Shown piece by piece: positions 63,101 through 64,000 of a stretch of 64,000 nucleotides of DNA; the stretch's first letter is position 1, and each line of letters opens with the position of its first letter. Origin of the DNA: Microbacterium sp. Leaf151 (GTDB taxonomy: Bacteria; Actinomycetota; Actinomycetes; Actinomycetales; Microbacteriaceae). Location: contig NZ_LMOR01000003.1 in assembly GCF_001424225.1 (NCBI RefSeq), forward strand, positions 3,006-67,005. Direction: 5' to 3'. A program made the translations under genes and the position numbers. Under the pieces are notes generated by a model that was not told where the DNA came from, ran no database searches, and worked only from the letters and a program-made list of their open reading frames with translations.

Positions 63101-63739
63101 GGCTACTTCCTCGCCCGCACCCGCCGCATGCATCCCGCCGTCGCCGGGCCCGTTTCGCAGTTGTCGTACGAGGGGCGTCTCGCCGCCCACCCGTCGACCG
63201 CCCTCCGGCGGCTCGACGGCATCGAACCCGGCGTCCACGTCGTTCCGGTGCGTCACACGGGCAACTCCACCTGCTCGGTCGAGGAGGCCGCCGAGGTGGC
63301 GCGCCTGGTCGCCCACCTGGTGGGGCGTGAGTGGACCGGTGCCGAGGGCGGCGCGGGCGACAGTGCGACCGTTCGGCCGCCCCGCGCCCTCCGCCCCGAT
63401 GACATCATCGTCATCACGCCGTACAACGCGCAGCAGGTGGCAGTGGAAGAGGCTCTCGCCGCTCAGGGCTTCGCAGACGTGCCCGTGGGCACGGTGGATC
63501 GATTCCAGGGCAAGGAGGCCGTGGTGGCCATCCTCACGCTGGCCGCGTCATCGGGACGCGAAGCACCGCGCGGGCTGGAGTTCCTCCTGCTGCGCAATCG
63601 CATCAACGTCGCGATCTCGCGCGCGATGCAGGCGGCGTACATCGTGTACTCTCCGGCGCTGCTCGACGACCTGCCGCGCACGCCCGAGGGCGTCGCACGG
63701 CTGAGCGCCTTCGCACGTCTCGTCGCCGGGGCCGACTGA
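60137..63739 (+). CDS. TM0106-family RecB-like nuclease fused to UPF1-like helicase
   Basis: A 1200-residue protein. Residues ~10-250 are a RecB-like (PD-(D/E)xK) domain with DTKLARRA and cysteines Cys241, 244, 247 (ACGRCATC), probably a metal cluster. Residues ~330-560 are an RNase H-like/DEDD exonuclease domain (LFFDFEGDP at 346-354, NRYDC). Residues ~730-1195 are an SF1B helicase: Walker A GPPGTGKT at 817-824, DEAG at 928-931, LLGDPQQLPQV, TPYNAQQ, VDRFQGKEA and NVAISRA. Function untested; presumably DNA or RNA end processing. TAGCGT and GGAGG both precede ATG 60137. Confidence 0.92.
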   Translation: MRYIERDARIVWSASDLKAAAECEFAWLRAIDAKLGRIAAVDDPVDATLERAARLGTAHELRVLDEYRARLGAAVHEIPAARSSDADALAESVRLTDAALADPAAEVVYQAAFATDEFVGFADFLVREPEPGADGTRADGTRPWVVQDTKLARRARVTALMQLAAYVDQLDRLDVPRSAEVQLLLGDGSTSTHRVDDLLPVFRLRRERLRALIADRAVGLGAAGPVIGWGDARGDLGVVACGRCATCEIEVVSHRDLLLVAGMRPVQRDRLRAGGIQTIDALAIAAEAPAAMSADTFASLRTQARLQLESPAGVPSEDDPAHAVPTFEVVAPKSLGVLPRPDHGDLFFDFEGDPLYTEGVGEHWGIDYLFGWIDTRETYGALWAHTFDEERAALETFLDMVTLRRRQYPDMHIYHYAPYEPTHLLTMAARYGVREADVDRLLRDGVFVDLYPVVRRALRVGSRSYSIKKLEPLYMGDEVRTSDVQRGDDSIVKYVEARALAADGDTEAAQTVLDDLADYNRYDCVSTRRLRDWLVDRARESGAVPARSAEPDEQAYEPSPRATALQRWAADAARPGFDTPDATALRLAAAAIDYYPREEKTYWATHFLRLREPVSVWEETRDVVVVDAARSRVVADWHIAESGRGSERRLVELRGEPAPGTRLSVDADPFAIYDLPAPFPIETRPRWIHGARRVTVREVLDDGAIVEEIAADGVTWHELPLALTPAAPPRSGNQQKAIDAWADAVLTAAPTIPHGPAADILRRIPPRTLSGALAPVAALAVAGMADTAVSAASGDDEVTAIARSVADLDHSYLAVQGPPGTGKTYVGSHVIARLVAERGYRIGVVAQSHATIEHMLDQVIAAGVPASRVGKAPKDPSLAHAFTVLPKNGVAAFTAENAAGGFVVGGTAWDFSHEARIPRGSLDLLVIDEAGQFSLASTIAVSLAAQRLLLLGDPQQLPQVSQGTHPEPVDTSALGWIIDGAEVVPPELGYFLARTRRMHPAVAGPVSQLSYEGRLAAHPSTALRRLDGIEPGVHVVPVRHTGNSTCSVEEAAEVARLVAHLVGREWTGAEGGAGDSATVRPPRALRPDDIIVITPYNAQQVAVEEALAAQGFADVPVGTVDRFQGKEAVVAILTLAASSGREAPRGLEFLLLRNRINVAISRAMQAAYIVYSPALLDDLPRTPEGVARLSAFARLVAGAD

Positions 63740-63752
63740 CCGCTCGCCTGCG

Positions 63753-64000
63753 TGTCAGGCGGTGCCGGGCGGACGACGCCCGGGTGTCAGACGGTGCTGG
63801 GCGGACGACGTCCGGGTGTCAGACGGTGCTGGGCGGACGACGTCCGGATGTCAGACGGTGCCGGGCGGACGACGTCCGGATGTCAGACGGTGCCGGGCGG
63901 ACGACGCACGGATGTCAGGCGCTGCCGGTCGGACCACGCCGGGTGTCAGGCGCTGCCCGGCGAACCCCGCCGGGGCGTCAGGCGGTGCCGTACAGGCGGT
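63753..64000. repeat. 32-bp tandem repeat array running to the window edge
   Basis: At least seven units of TGTCAGRCGGTGCYGG followed by GCGGACGACGYMCGGR, beginning 63753 and repeating every 32 bp; the first five are close copies, later ones diverge. No spacers. It starts 14 nt after the helicase stop codon and may extend beyond the window. Confidence 0.9.

Overview
This window is about 70% G+C chromosome from an actinobacterium, most likely a Microbacteriaceae member close to Microbacterium. Pointers are the G+C content and codon use, many GTG starts, GTGA/ATGA gene overlaps, many start codons 6-7 nt after a -10 hexamer (leaderless mRNAs), a DtxR/IdeR-type iron box, and the heptamer GGATGCC repeated throughout. 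I see no phage, no complete insertion sequence and no CRISPR array. Genes are mostly housekeeping or accessory metabolism; the unusual material lies mainly between genes.

Layout. 1-10.2 kb: pentose/alditol block: end of a sugar ABC ATPase, a P-loop kinase, an SDR, an alditol oxidase, a ROK regulator, then xylA and xylB, with glutathione peroxidase and a lipase-like hydrolase between. 10.4-17.8 kb: kinase, lipoprotein, dGTPase, a MarR regulator overlapping a homocysteine methyltransferase, a divergent Lrp/ald pair and a GIY-YIG nuclease flanked by REP-like palindromes. 18-22.7 kb: CitA/CitB-type two-component system, divergent DctA transporter and a CitE-like lyase, a C4-dicarboxylate module. 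22.7-29.7 kb: DnaJ-like DUF1992, DUF2236, membrane proteins, enoyl-CoA hydratase, small hypotheticals, tRNA-Arg(ACG), serine dehydratase. 29.9-34 kb: MarR regulator and histidine phosphatase, each preceded by a copy of the same roughly 130-bp promoter/hairpin element; manganese catalase; PIG-L deacetylase overlapping a methyltransferase. 34-39.9 kb: HAD phosphatase, amine oxidase, sulfurtransferase, DUF4188/MerR pair, DUF4287, a fused double acetyltransferase. 39.9-45.8 kb: iron-siderophore uptake. 46-64 kb: AlkA-like glycosylase, an orphan winged-helix regulator behind a leaderless Cys-rich leader peptide, SbcCD, MFS exporter, nucleosidase, aldo/keto reductase, NAD synthetase and a TM0106-type nuclease/helicase.

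How the parts fit. The ROK protein and an operator-like TTGT-N8-ACAA upstream of xylA suggest sugar-controlled xylose use; the kinase, SDR and oxidase suggest sugar alcohols enter the same pathway. The iron genes diverge from one iron box. The sensor pair diverges from dctA and faces a 27-bp direct repeat.

Most worth following up: (1) the leaderless 33-codon ORF at 47975-48076 ending in three Cys codons before an orphan regulator; (2) the duplicated leader element at 30.4 and 31.3 kb; (3) the REP-flanked GIY-YIG gene; (4) a set of long intergenic inverted repeats alike in architecture but different in sequence; (5) the GGATGCC excess.
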